This document shows, one piece after another, positions 1 through 7,677 of a stretch of DNA of 19,112 nt. Source of the stretch: DATDCV01 sp036524155 (GTDB taxonomy: Bacteria; Verrucomicrobiota; Verrucomicrobiia; Limisphaerales; UBA8199); assembly GCA_036524155.1 (NCBI GenBank), contig DATDCV010000441.1, forward strand, positions 1 through 19,112. Reading direction: 5' to 3'. Position 1 is the first letter of the stretch, and each line of letters opens with the position of its first letter. The notes under the pieces are model-generated. The model did not search any database. It saw only the letters and a list, made by a program, of their open reading frames with translations, and was not told the origin of the DNA. Both the position numbers and the translations under genes were made by a program.

Positions 1-532
1 TGATGGACCGCCGGTGGAGCACATGATTCAGGAAAGTCAGGGCGGCCGGGATATCTGTGCCGCGGCGTTTCGGCTCGAAGAACAGCATTTCACGAATGAT
101 CCGTAGAATGTGACGCCGGCCCTTGCGCGGAGGCAGAAACAGTTCGACGCCGTCGGAGAACAACAGCAGCCCTACCTTGTCGCTGCTGCGGGTGGCCGAG
201 ATCGCTAGTGTCCCGGCGATCTCGGCCGCGAATTCGCGTTTCGAGCGCCTCACTGAACCGAACGCCGAGGATGCGGATATATCCACGGCGAGAACCATCG
301 CCAACTCACGCTCTTCGCGAAAGCGTTTCACAAACGGCCGCCCCATGCGGTAGGTGACATTCCAGTCAATGTCGCGCACCTCGTCGCCGGGGATATATTC
401 CCGCAACTCCTCGAAGTCCATCCCGCGGCCCTTGAAATGGCTCAGATAGGCGCCGACCATCATGTCGTTCACCAGGCGATTGGTGCGGACCTCGATGCGG
501 CGAACAGACTCTAGCAATTCGGTGACGGTCAT
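1..532 (-). CDS. DUF58 (VWA-like) protein, N-terminal 177 residues, cut by window edge
   Basis: I read this frame directly from the minus strand. The ATG at 532-530 is the only usable start, because an in-frame TGA lies two codons upstream. The protein begins MTVTELLESVRRIEVRTN and contains the DUF58 core: 'GRGMDFEELREYIPGDEVRDID' (a run characteristic of the family, here split as GRGMDFEELREY and IPGDEVRDID) and then W-N-V. Next come 'RPFVKRFREERE' and a VWA-type first metal-site segment 'VDISASSAFGS' (D-x-S-x-S). DUF58 proteins are usually encoded beside MoxR ATPases and the Bat/VWA proteins, and are thought to act in envelope-related protein assembly. Here the gene lies 105 bp downstream of moxR on the same strand, so co-expression is likely. 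The C-terminal half lies beyond position 1. The family call is firm; the cellular role is not known from sequence. Confidence 0.9.
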   Translation of the reverse strand, partial: MTVTELLESVRRIEVRTNRLVNDMMVGAYLSHFKGRGMDFEELREYIPGDEVRDIDWNVTYRMGRPFVKRFREERELAMVLAVDISASSAFGSVRRSKREFAAEIAGTLAISATRSSDKVGLLLFSDGVELFLPPRKGRRHILRIIREMLFFEPKRRGTDIPAALTFLNHVLHRRSI

Positions 533-637
533 GCTTCAGGCAATCTTCAATTTCCACGCTTCATCGTGGCGGTGTGCGGCCTAATGCGCCTCGAAAATAC
601 GCGTCCATTAGCGTCCATTTGCGGTTCCGCCCCGGCA

Positions 638-1618
638 TCAAGGCACTGGCACGGCGTTGAAGATCTTCTTGATAATCGCATCGGTGGTCACGGCCTGGGC
701 CTCGGCTTCATACGTTAGGATGATCCGGTGGCGCAGCACGTCGGGCCCGATGCTCTTCACGTCTTCCGGCGTCACGTAGGCGCGGCCTTGCAGCAGCGCC
801 CAGGCTTTGGCAGCGAGCGTCAGGTATATTGTTGCCCGCGGCGAGGCGCCGAATTGGATGAAATGTTTCAGGTCCAGCTTGTACTGTTCGGGTTTGCGCG
901 TCGCGAACACGACGTGGACGATGTATTGGCGGACCTTCTCATCCACATGAATCTGGTCCACGAGCTTTCGTGTGCGGAGGATCTCGTCCAGCGCGATGAC
1001 CGGATCGACGTGGATCTCCGGCGCGGTGAACGCCATGCGATCGAGGATCTTGCGTTCTTCGTCGAATGACGGGTAATCGAGCAGCACCTTGAACATGAAG
1101 CGATCGACCTGCGCCTCCGGCAGCGGATAAGTGCCCTCCTGGTCAATCGGGTTTTCGGTTGCCAGCACCAGAAAAGGCAACGGTAACGGCATCGTCTCGC
1201 CGCCGAGCGTCACTTGGCGTTCCTGCATCGTCTCCAGCAGTGCCGATTGCACCTTGGCGGGGGCGCGGTTGATTTCGTCGGCGAGGACGAAATTGGCGAA
1301 CACGGGTCCCTTGGTGGCTCGGTACTGGCCGTCTTGCGGGCTGTAGATCAGGGTCCCAACAATGTCCGCCGGCAATAAGTCAGGGGTGAACTGGATGCGA
1401 TGGAACGAGGCCTGAATCGCCGCGGCCAGGATTCGAACGGAGAGTGTTTTGGCGAGTCCGGGAACGCCCTCAAGCAGGACGTGTCCGTTCGCCAGCAACC
1501 CGACCAGCAACCTATCCACCAACTGTTCCTGGCCGACAATGGTCCGGCCAATCTCGCTTCGAAGTTTTGTGATCCACGTCGCGGCTGCTTGCACCTGTTC
1601 ATTCAGAGCTGTGCTCAT
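638..1618 (-). CDS. MoxR-family AAA+ ATPase
   Basis: This is a 326-residue MoxR/RavA-type AAA+ ATPase, thought to act as a chaperone that activates VWA-domain partners. Visible motifs are Walker A GVPGLAKT (residues 51-58), Walker B VLADEINR (111-118), sensor-1 segment ATENP (153-157) and the arginine-finger region DRF (172-174). 'ADEINRAP' and 'MQERQVT' are hallmarks of the MoxR branch. The length is normal. The ATG at 1618 gives the family's usual start; an upstream in-frame start would add 21 residues from a region with a promoter-like sequence. No Shine-Dalgarno site precedes the ATG. The next gene on the same strand is the DUF58 protein, the standard partner. A 260-bp gap holding a large inverted repeat separates it from mnmE, so moxR probably begins its own transcript. 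Confidence 0.95.
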   Translation of the reverse strand: MSTALNEQVQAAATWITKLRSEIGRTIVGQEQLVDRLLVGLLANGHVLLEGVPGLAKTLSVRILAAAIQASFHRIQFTPDLLPADIVGTLIYSPQDGQYRATKGPVFANFVLADEINRAPAKVQSALLETMQERQVTLGGETMPLPLPFLVLATENPIDQEGTYPLPEAQVDRFMFKVLLDYPSFDEERKILDRMAFTAPEIHVDPVIALDEILRTRKLVDQIHVDEKVRQYIVHVVFATRKPEQYKLDLKHFIQFGASPRATIYLTLAAKAWALLQGRAYVTPEDVKSIGPDVLRHRIILTYEAEAQAVTTDAIIKKIFNAVPVP

Positions 1619-1628
1619 GTATCCGACG

Positions 1629-1657
1629 AATCTAGGCAAGGAACCCGCCCCGCACAA
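1629..1657 (-). promoter_or_regulatory. Candidate moxR promoter, nearly leaderless
   Basis: On the minus strand TTGTGC (1657-1652) is followed after 17 bases by TAGATT (1634-1629). The match to sigma70 boxes is only moderate: 3/6 and 4/6. Transcription would start about four bases before the moxR ATG at 1618, which fits the lack of a Shine-Dalgarno site there. Confidence 0.35.
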
Positions 1658-1665
1658 GTGGCGTT

Positions 1666-1839
1666 GCGGCCGAGGCAACAATTCTCATTTTGGGATTGTG
1701 GCGTGGCCGTCTCGCCCGCGAGTTCCTGGGGCGTCCTCGCCCCTATTAGCCTCGATCGGCGGGACGCCGACCGAACCCGCGGGCGAGACGCCCACGCCAC
1801 GCCAAATTGAGAATTGCTGCGGCCGAGGCGACAATTCTC
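1666..1839. repeat. Large imperfect inverted repeat flanked by 21-bp direct repeats (MITE/REP-like)
   Basis: The arms at about 1679-1720 and 1778-1816 are imperfect reverse complements. Both contain CAATTCTCA-like ends and a core of the type GGCGTGGGCGTCTCGCCCG. An inner pair (GGGGCGTCC and GGGACGCC) extends the stem. The same 21-bp sequence, differing at one base, lies at 1666-1686 and 1819-1839 and begins GCGGCCGAGGC. No open reading frame in the element looks real. The element could fold into one long hairpin, and it fills most of the moxR-mnmE gap. It looks like a non-autonomous palindromic element, but no copy elsewhere can be checked here. Confidence 0.7.
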
Positions 1840-1878
1840 GTTCGGAAGCTCGAAGCGTGCCGGTCGTTGCCGCCTGAG

Positions 1879-3312
1879 TCACTTTCCGATGCAAAACTGG
1901 CTGAAGATCATGTCGAGAAGATCTTCGGTGGTGGTCTTGCCGACGATTTCGCCGACGGCGTTAACGGCGATGCGAAGGTCGAGGGCAACGAGTTCGAGTG
2001 TCTGTTCTGTCCGCAATGCATCAAGCGTTCGGAGAGTGGCGGCGCGCGCGCGGCTCAATGCGTCCTGGTGGCGGGAGTTGATCATGACCTGAAGCTGTTC
2101 TGAGCCAACGCCGCCGGACCAGACGAGGGCTTTGATAGCATCTTTGAGATTCTCAATACCCTGGCCAGTGAGACAGGAGACATCCACGATGGGGAACGAG
2201 GCGACGGGGGTCGGGATCATCACAGATCTCGCCTCGAGTGAAGCGGCGAGGCCCTGAGGAAGTTCGAGGCGAATCGGTAGATCGATTTTGTTGCGGACCA
2301 GAATCCGTTTCTTCTGCGCGGACTCAACGAGGAAATGCTCATCGGCCGGCGTCAGCGGTTCCGAGGCGTCGAGCACATGGAGGACCATTTCTGCGTTTTC
2401 GAGTGATTTCCGACTGCGACGGATGCCTTCGACTTCGATTTCATCGCGCCCTTCCCGCAATCCCGCTGTGTCGATAAAGACTACGGGCAACCCCCGGATA
2501 TTGGCGGTTTCCTCGATCGTGTCGCGCGTGGTGCCTGGAACCGCCGAGACGATGGCGCGATCATGACCGAGAAGCTGGTTGAGCAGGCTGGACTTGCCCG
2601 CGTTCGGGCGGCCGATGATCGCCACCCGGATGCCACGACGCAGGATCCGGCCTTCAGGGGCGGTTTCCAGCAGCCGGTCGATGAACTGGACGCCGTGTTC
2701 GAGCCTTTGCACCAGCTCCTCGCGCGTATCGGGGGCAATGTCTTCCTCGGGGAAATCGATATGGGCTTCCACATGCGCCAGGATCTGGACCATCTGGTCG
2801 CGCAGTTGGTTGATGCGTTGCGAGAGTTTCCCAGCCAGTTGCTCGTTCGCCGCGCGCAACGCCAGGTCCGTCTGCGAATGGATCAGGTCGGCCACGGCTT
2901 CCGCCTGAGCGAGATCGAGACGCCCGTTAAGGAACGCGCGCCGAGTAAACTCGCCCGGCTCAGCGAGGCGCGCCCCTAACGCCAAAACTGTGTCGAGTAT
3001 GAGTTTGGCGGGCAACATTCCCCCATGGCAGGTGAGCTCGACAATATCCTCACGGGTGTAAGTGCGAGGCGCCCGCATCACCGACAGCAGAACCTCGTCG
3101 ATGGTCAAGCCACTGCGAACCACATGGCCAAAATGGATCGTGTGGCTGCGCGCAGATGACGGTTTCAGGGCGAATCCGCCCGCAGGCACAAAACACTGGT
3201 CGCTGATGCGCAACGCCTCCGCGCCCGACAGGCGGACCACCGCGAGCCCCCCCTCGCCCAGAGGAGTCGCAATCGCGGCAATGGTGTCAAAGGGCATGTC
3301 GCAAGACACCAT
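1879..3312 (-). CDS. mnmE: tRNA uridine-5-carboxymethylaminomethyl modification GTPase MnmE
   Basis: MnmE, with MnmG, installs the cmnm5 group on the wobble uridine of certain tRNAs. The 477-residue protein has the N-terminal folate-binding domain starting 'FDTIAAIATPLGEGGLAVVRL'-like (FDTIAAIATPLGEGG, then LAVVRLSG). The G domain has P-loop GRPNAGKS (234-241), GTTRD (260-264), DTAG (281-284), NKID (341-344) and SCLTGQG (379-385). The C-terminal CIGK (474-477) carries the catalytic Cys. The stretch between NKID and SCLTG is about 14 residues longer than in E. coli. The start could be ATG 3312 or ATG 3297 (MPFDT); neither has a good ribosome site. The isomerase-like gene ends 34 bp upstream on the same strand, so the two may be co-transcribed. 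Confidence 0.97.
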   Translation of the reverse strand: MVSCDMPFDTIAAIATPLGEGGLAVVRLSGAEALRISDQCFVPAGGFALKPSSARSHTIHFGHVVRSGLTIDEVLLSVMRAPRTYTREDIVELTCHGGMLPAKLILDTVLALGARLAEPGEFTRRAFLNGRLDLAQAEAVADLIHSQTDLALRAANEQLAGKLSQRINQLRDQMVQILAHVEAHIDFPEEDIAPDTREELVQRLEHGVQFIDRLLETAPEGRILRRGIRVAIIGRPNAGKSSLLNQLLGHDRAIVSAVPGTTRDTIEETANIRGLPVVFIDTAGLREGRDEIEVEGIRRSRKSLENAEMVLHVLDASEPLTPADEHFLVESAQKKRILVRNKIDLPIRLELPQGLAASLEARSVMIPTPVASFPIVDVSCLTGQGIENLKDAIKALVWSGGVGSEQLQVMINSRHQDALSRARAATLRTLDALRTEQTLELVALDLRIAVNAVGEIVGKTTTEDLLDMIFSQFCIGK

Positions 3313-3346
3313 TAAACCACGGTTGAAGCGCGCTCGGACTCTACCG

Positions 3347-4384
3347 CTATCCCTTCATCAGGTGCTCGAGCACCATTTGGTCGAGGGCACCAAGGTTGCG
3401 GTCGGCGATGAGGGCTTGCGCCTTCTTTTCGTCGAAAGCACGAGCTTTTTCGACGAGGAGCAGGAAGGTGCGGCGGCTGTTCTCGAGGTGGGCGAGCCAA
3501 TGCTCCACCTTGGTGGTGCGGAAGGGGTGGACGTCAAAGCAAACGTATTCGCCGTGTTTGCCGTAGCCGTTGCGTTCAAGCGCGCGGACCTGGTTGAAGG
3601 CGACGCGGAGGTTGGCGCTGGCGAAGGGTTTATCCTGGTCGAACTTGAGGCCGTTTTGGTCGTTGAGGTGGAGGGACCAAAGCTTGCCGAAAAGCATCGC
3701 GAAATCGATTTCGTCGGCGGGGTCGAGCCCGGCGAGCATGGCGTGGGCGGATTCGATGAGGCAACCGACGCGCTTGGGGTCGCGGCAGAGCTGGGCGATA
3801 GCAAGCGCGTGACCGATCGTTGGCAGGTACGCATGGTCCATCGGTTCGTTCGGCTTGGGCTCGATGGCAATGCGAATTCTCTTGTCGTGGGCGAGCATTT
3901 TGTCGATGGCCTCGACAAGGAGTTCAAAGCTGCGGCGGCCGTTTTTGGCTTCCCGAAGGTAGGTGCCTTCACGGGCGAGCCAGAGGACAATGAGGTCGGT
4001 GCCAAGGTAGTTAGCGATATCGATGCAGCGCAGAGATCGTTCGATGGCATACTTGCGACACTTGGGATCGTTGCTGGTGTAGGCGCCATCGATGGTCATG
4101 GGGCTGAACCACAAACGGGGGGCAACCATTTCGGCGGCGACGCCCGCGTCCCCCAGCATCTTCTTCAGCGCTTTGGCTTCTTTGCGGAGTTGGTCGGCTG
4201 ACTTGCCGTCAATGTCCGGCACGGCATCGTCGTCGTGGAACATCATGGCGTCGAAGCCGAGCTTTTTGAGCTGATCGAGTTTCCAGTCAAAGGTTTGGGC
4301 GGGGCGAGTGGGGGGGCCGTAGGGGTCTTGACCTTCGCTGATATTCCAGGGACCAAAGCAGAACTGATAAGTGTTTTTTGGCAT
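3347..4384 (-). CDS. Class-I xylose-isomerase-like sugar isomerase (TIM barrel)
   Basis: This 345-residue protein belongs to the xylose isomerase superfamily and most resembles the actinobacterial class-I type. Known active-site residues have counterparts: the FHDDD segment (H50, D53), EPKPNEP (E175, K177), ESAH (E211, H214), FDQD (D249, D251) and FDVHPFRT (D284). 'YTSND' and 'REGTYLREA' also match. The stretch that normally reads H-I-D-L-N-G-Q before the metal site is two residues shorter (HLNDQNG), so one metal ligand may be altered. The protein is about 40 residues shorter than Streptomyces XylA. The ATG at 4384 starts the homologous region; the frame stays open far upstream only as an antisense artefact. 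The gene is divergent from the mutarotase and 34 bp upstream of mnmE. The fold is sure; the true sugar substrate is open. Confidence 0.9.
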   Translation of the reverse strand: MPKNTYQFCFGPWNISEGQDPYGPPTRPAQTFDWKLDQLKKLGFDAMMFHDDDAVPDIDGKSADQLRKEAKALKKMLGDAGVAAEMVAPRLWFSPMTIDGAYTSNDPKCRKYAIERSLRCIDIANYLGTDLIVLWLAREGTYLREAKNGRRSFELLVEAIDKMLAHDKRIRIAIEPKPNEPMDHAYLPTIGHALAIAQLCRDPKRVGCLIESAHAMLAGLDPADEIDFAMLFGKLWSLHLNDQNGLKFDQDKPFASANLRVAFNQVRALERNGYGKHGEYVCFDVHPFRTTKVEHWLAHLENSRRTFLLLVEKARAFDEKKAQALIADRNLGALDQMVLEHLMKG

Positions 4385-4433
4385 AAGAGTGGGGAGACGA
4401 TAGCGCGGGGAAAGGGAAATAGCATCATTAAAA

Positions 4434-4462
4434 TTGACCGGGGGTTGGAAGGTTTGTATAAC
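4434..4462 (+). promoter_or_regulatory. Sigma70-type promoter for the mutarotase gene
   Basis: TTGACC (4434-4439) and TATAAC (4457-4462) are spaced by exactly 17 bases; each matches the consensus at 5 of 6 positions. Transcription would start near 4469, giving a 5' leader of roughly 110 bases before the ATG at 4580. This is the best promoter in the window and lies in the divergent 4385-4579 gap. Confidence 0.7.
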
Positions 4463-4570
4463 CGCGGCGGAAAGCCGGTTTATTGGAACAACGAGTTCTC
4501 GACGCGTTTTGCGTGTCGTCGCACAGGTGGAAGGGACGGTGCGCCGAGCGCGCTGGGGACCGCCAACGCA

Positions 4571-4576
4571 GAGGTG
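4571..4576 (+). promoter_or_regulatory. Ribosome binding site fixing the mutarotase start
   Basis: GAGGTG lies three bases before the ATG at 4580, close but usable. The frame is open upstream to about 4235, so this site and the onset of the conserved domain decide the start. Confidence 0.55.
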
Positions 4577-4579
4577 ATT

Positions 4580-5542
4580 ATGGCTGTACGCAAAACCGCG
4601 AAGAGAGACAAAGCGCAGGCTCTCGGACGGGTGATGTTCCTGGATGGGCAATCGGAATTGCCGATGCTGGAGGTCAGCACGCCCTGGAGCACGGCGGAGA
4701 TCTATCTGCACGGAGCGCATGTGACGAACTTCACGCGGAAAGGAGAGCCGCCGCTGCTGTTCATGAGCCAGTGCAGCCGGTTTGCTCCGGAGCAACCCAT
4801 TCGCGGCGGGATCCCAATCATTTTCCCCTGGTTCGGGCCGCGCGAGGGGATGCCGCAACACGGTTTCGCGCGGCTGAAGAGTTGGGACCTGAAGGAGGTT
4901 TCTCCCGCCCCGGATGGCAGCGTGAGTGTGCGTTTTTGCCTGCCGGATTGCCCGGAGGCTTCGGCGTTCCCGACCTACAGCGCGGAATACGTGGTTACGG
5001 TAGACGCGAAACTCACGCTCGAGTTGACGGTAGTGAACAAGTCGCGCGACGAGGCGTTCACGTTCGAGAATTGCCTCCACACCTACTTCGAGGTAGGTGA
5101 CATCACCGCCGCGTCGATTGTCGGGTTGGCCGGCTGCACTTACCTGGACAAGGTAGCCCACTTCGCCCCGAAAACCCAGGTTTCGGAGCCGTTGAAGATT
5201 TCCTCCGAGACGGATCGAGCATATTTGAACACCACCGCCAAGGTCGAAATCCTTGATCCGCAGCTGGGCCGCAAGATAGTCATCGAGAAAAAGGGTTCAA
5301 AATCGACCGTCGTATGGAATCCGTGGATGGTGAAGGCGCAGCAAATGCCCGATTTCGGCAACGACGAGTATCAACGCATGGTGTGCGTGGAGTCAGGCAA
5401 CGTGGGGACGGATGCAATCATATTGGCGCCGGGGGGCAGCACAAAGCTGACGGTGAAGGTGGGAAGCGAAAGTTTGGGGGAAAGTCGGACAAGGAGTGGG
5501 ACGCGTCCTGCGAAAAGGGTGAGAAATAAAAGAAAGGGGTAG
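4580..5542 (+). CDS. D-hexose-6-phosphate mutarotase (YeaD-like, aldose 1-epimerase family)
   Basis: The 320-residue protein interconverts the anomers of a hexose 6-phosphate. Family motifs are IRGGIPIIFPWFGPR (74-88), PQHGFAR with H94, LHTYF with H167, WNPW (246-249) and CVESGN with E271; H167 and E271 are the expected catalytic pair. The last ~25 residues (RTRSGTRPAKRVRNKRKG) form a basic tail not needed by the fold. The gene has its own promoter and stands convergent to the GHMP kinase gene, 90 bp away; no convincing T-tailed terminator is visible in that gap. The divergent isomerase-like gene suggests a shared role in sugar turnover, though that is inference. No signal peptide is present, so it should act in the cytoplasm. 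Confidence 0.93.
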   Translation: MAVRKTAKRDKAQALGRVMFLDGQSELPMLEVSTPWSTAEIYLHGAHVTNFTRKGEPPLLFMSQCSRFAPEQPIRGGIPIIFPWFGPREGMPQHGFARLKSWDLKEVSPAPDGSVSVRFCLPDCPEASAFPTYSAEYVVTVDAKLTLELTVVNKSRDEAFTFENCLHTYFEVGDITAASIVGLAGCTYLDKVAHFAPKTQVSEPLKISSETDRAYLNTTAKVEILDPQLGRKIVIEKKGSKSTVVWNPWMVKAQQMPDFGNDEYQRMVCVESGNVGTDAIILAPGGSTKLTVKVGSESLGESRTRSGTRPAKRVRNKRKG

Positions 5543-5632
5543 AACGTAACAAGGCTCTCGATCGCCACTGGGGGACAAAAACCGGCGAGGACCCTGCAAG
5601 GGCCGGGGATCAGGGACAAGCAGGTGCCTGTC

Positions 5633-6640
5633 TTAGGCGATTTCGGGTCTGAGGACGCGGGAGCCGATAGCCGACAGGCGGGCGGTCAGGTGTTGAAACA
5701 TGGAATCGTCTTCGAAGGTGCCGATGATGGCGCCGCCCGAGCCGGCGAAGTTCGCGGTGGCACCGCACGCCCGGGCAACGTCCACCATGCGAACCTGCCA
5801 GGGCGGCAGGTTGTAGATGCTGCGGCGGACGTCGAAATTGGCGTCGACGAGTTGAGCTAAGTGCCGATGGTCGCGCTGGAGGAGGGCTTCCCGGCCCAGA
5901 CGGGTGATCTCCGCCAGCTGTTTCATCGCGTCGACGACGTTTTTTTCACCCCGGTTGAAACGGCCGCGGATGTCATTGTGAAAGACTTCGGTGGGCTCGC
6001 TCAGGGAGTCGTGATACGCGAGGTAAAGGGGCGGCAGAAGACCGACGGGTAACGGTTCATAGCGGTAACACTTGAGGCCGTCCACCAGGCGTTCCTGCGC
6101 CGGATCGAAATCCATGTAGACCACGCCTTCGTAAGTCTGGATGACGCGGTCCTGCAATCCACACATGATCCCAAGCCGGTCTTTTTCAATGGACAACACA
6201 AACGAGGCCTGCGCTTCGAGAGGGATTTGGATGGCGTAAAACTCCATGAGGCAGCGCAGCGTGGCCACGATGATGGCGCTCGAACCGGCGAGGCCCACCT
6301 GCTGGGGAATGGAGGTATCGTAGCGGATCGAAAAGTTGCGCTCGTGCAGCGTCAACCGCTTCGCCTGGCAATAATCGAGAAAGGCCTTGATGGTCGCCTT
6401 GATCAATCGAATACCGCCATAATAGCCGTGCAACTCGACGTCTCGGGCCAAGTCCTGGATCGAGCGGAAGTGGGCGCGGTCATTTGCTGAGAGCACGATA
6501 TCAAGGGAATCCCATTCGTACAAAACGACCTCGGCGGCGAAATTACGGAGGATGACGGAGATGGTCCGGCCGTTGTAACCGTCGGAGGGGTTTCCCAGCA
6601 GTCCGGCCCGGGCGTACGCGCGCTTACGGATTATGATCAA
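5633..6640 (-). CDS. GHMP kinase, glucuronokinase-like
   Basis: This 335-residue GHMP-superfamily sugar kinase opens with RAYARAGLLGNPSDGYNGRT (8-27), very close to the start of plant glucuronokinase. It continues with HGYYGGIRL (71-79), the ATP loop PQQVGLAGSSA (112-122), GLQDR (161-165) holding the likely catalytic Asp, and the third motif FAGSGGAIIG (298-307). Plant glucuronokinase makes glucuronate-1-phosphate, which a UDP-sugar pyrophosphorylase turns into UDP-glucuronate. The gene overlaps the end of galU by 17 bp, so it is surely in one operon with it. The start is TTG at 6640: no ATG or GTG lies near, GGAG (6648-6651) sits seven bases upstream, and the domain begins at once. Other uronate or hexose kinases of the superfamily remain possible. 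Confidence 0.88.
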   Translation of the reverse strand: MIIIRKRAYARAGLLGNPSDGYNGRTISVILRNFAAEVVLYEWDSLDIVLSANDRAHFRSIQDLARDVELHGYYGGIRLIKATIKAFLDYCQAKRLTLHERNFSIRYDTSIPQQVGLAGSSAIIVATLRCLMEFYAIQIPLEAQASFVLSIEKDRLGIMCGLQDRVIQTYEGVVYMDFDPAQERLVDGLKCYRYEPLPVGLLPPLYLAYHDSLSEPTEVFHNDIRGRFNRGEKNVVDAMKQLAEITRLGREALLQRDHRHLAQLVDANFDVRRSIYNLPPWQVRMVDVARACGATANFAGSGGAIIGTFEDDSMFQHLTARLSAIGSRVLRPEIA

Positions 6641-7514
6641 GCAATGACTCCAGGTGCTTTCTCAAGGCTGGTCCTTGTTTCCCGTCTTCCAAAGCAAACT
6701 CCACAAAGGCGCGGAAGTAAGCCTGAAAGTTGCCGATGTCATAGCGCCGTTCATCGGCGCGCAGGCAAACGCCGAACACCCTGCCGCCTTCTTTCAGCAT
6801 CAGGCGAATGGCATCCGTGAGTTGTATCTCGCCACCTTTGCCCGGCGCGGTGCGTTTGATGGCGTCGAAAATCGCCGGCGCAAATACATACCGCGCGGCG
6901 ATGGCCAGGTTGCTTGCGGCCTCGAGACGCGATGGCTTCTCGATCAGGTCCTCGACCTCAAAGATGTCGCCGTTCTGTTTCGGCCTGGCGATGCCGTAAC
7001 GATGAACCTCCTCCATCGGCACCTGCTCGAAGGCGATCACGGCGGACGCAGCCTTCTCGGTAAAACAGCGAATCATGCGTCGCACAATGTCGCTCTTGGC
7101 GTGCATGCCGATGATGGAATCACCCAGCGCCGTCACGAAAGGCTGATGACCGACGAACGGCTCCGCACATTGGATGGCGTGGCCCAGTCCCAGCAGTTCC
7201 CGCTGGCGCGTGTAAAAGTACTGCAACGGGGCGCGTTCAAATTCGAGTTCCTCGAGCAATTCTTCCTTGCCCGACTCACGAAGCTCCTGGATGAGTTCCT
7301 CGTTCAGATCGAAATGGTTTTCGATGGAAGTTTTGCCCGGGCCGGTGATGAACAACACGGGCTTCATCTTCATGCGTGTCAATTCTTCGACGACGTATTG
7401 GACGACCGGCTTGCGCCCGACGGGCAGCATTTCCTTGGGTTGGGATTTGGTCGCCGGCAGCAGGCGGGTTCCGAGTCCCGCTACTGGCACCACTGCGATG
7501 TCGAGGTGGTTCAT
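6624..7514 (-). CDS. galU: UTP--sugar-1-phosphate uridylyltransferase (GalU type)
   Basis: GalU joins UTP and glucose-1-phosphate to UDP-glucose, a precursor of polysaccharides and UDP-glucuronate. The 296-residue protein has the nucleotide loop VAGLGTRLLPATKSQPKEML (11-30), GLGHAI (109-114), LGDSIIG with the metal-binding Asp (130-136), EKP (192-194) and GGEIQLTDAI (227-236). The length is normal for bacterial GalU. ATG 7514 fits the family start. No Shine-Dalgarno site is present, but a -10-like box lies close upstream. It is the first gene of a two-gene operon; the glucuronokinase-like kinase follows with a 17-bp overlap. In this setting it may also use glucuronate-1-phosphate, which sequence alone cannot show. 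Confidence 0.95.
   Translation of the reverse strand: MNHLDIAVVPVAGLGTRLLPATKSQPKEMLPVGRKPVVQYVVEELTRMKMKPVLFITGPGKTSIENHFDLNEELIQELRESGKEELLEELEFERAPLQYFYTRQRELLGLGHAIQCAEPFVGHQPFVTALGDSIIGMHAKSDIVRRMIRCFTEKAASAVIAFEQVPMEEVHRYGIARPKQNGDIFEVEDLIEKPSRLEAASNLAIAARYVFAPAIFDAIKRTAPGKGGEIQLTDAIRLMLKEGGRVFGVCLRADERRYDIGNFQAYFRAFVEFALEDGKQGPALRKHLESLLDHNP
6648..6651 (-). promoter_or_regulatory. Ribosome binding site for the TTG start of the GHMP kinase
   Basis: GGAG is read on the minus strand inside the last codons of galU, seven bases before the TTG at 6640. It supports a translationally coupled non-ATG start. Confidence 0.6.
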
Positions 7515-7525
7515 GAAGCGGAGGC

Positions 7526-7554
7526 ATTGTAGGACGCGGCATCGGAAACGTAAA
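7526..7554 (-). promoter_or_regulatory. Candidate galU promoter, nearly leaderless
   Basis: On the minus strand TTTACG (7554-7549) and TACAAT (7531-7526) are 17 bases apart, with 4/6 and 5/6 matches to consensus. Transcription would start about five bases before the galU ATG at 7514, in keeping with the missing Shine-Dalgarno site. Confidence 0.45.
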
Positions 7555-7583
7555 ACGTAAATCGACGCCGAGTGTAGCCGTTT

Positions 7584-7675
7584 AGTCTTGGGTCGGAGCG
7601 CCGATTTTTAATCGGCTTAACCGCGCCGACGGCCGCGTGTAAGCCGAGTGCAACTCGGCGCTCCGACCCAAGACT
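7584..7675. repeat. 36-bp inverted repeat, 20-bp loop
   Basis: Arms 7584-7619 and 7640-7675 match as reverse complements at 32 of 36 positions; the outer 21 bases are perfect and begin AGTCTTGGGTCGGAGCGCCG. The inner parts each also hold a short palindrome (CCGA...TCGG). It could act as a terminator or be a dispersed palindromic element of the kind often seen in Verrucomicrobiota genomes; the second is my preference. Confidence 0.8.
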
Positions 7676-7677
7676 GA

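Noticed and set aside
1400..1877. Plus-strand open frames of 136 and 142 codons over moxR's start and the inverted repeat
   Set aside because: They run antisense to moxR and through the palindromic element, with no domain visible.
3062..4201. 379-codon plus-strand open frame over mnmE and the isomerase-like gene
   Set aside because: It is the antisense shadow of two strongly supported genes in GC-rich DNA.
4385..5161. Minus-strand extension of the isomerase-like frame by 259 residues across the mutarotase gene
   Set aside because: It is antisense to a well-conserved gene, has no family features and is Arg-rich; the isomerase fold begins at 4384.
5543..5632. Rho-independent terminator between the mutarotase and GHMP kinase genes
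   Set aside because: Only a short CCCT-GCA-AGGG stem is present and no T-tract follows on either strand.
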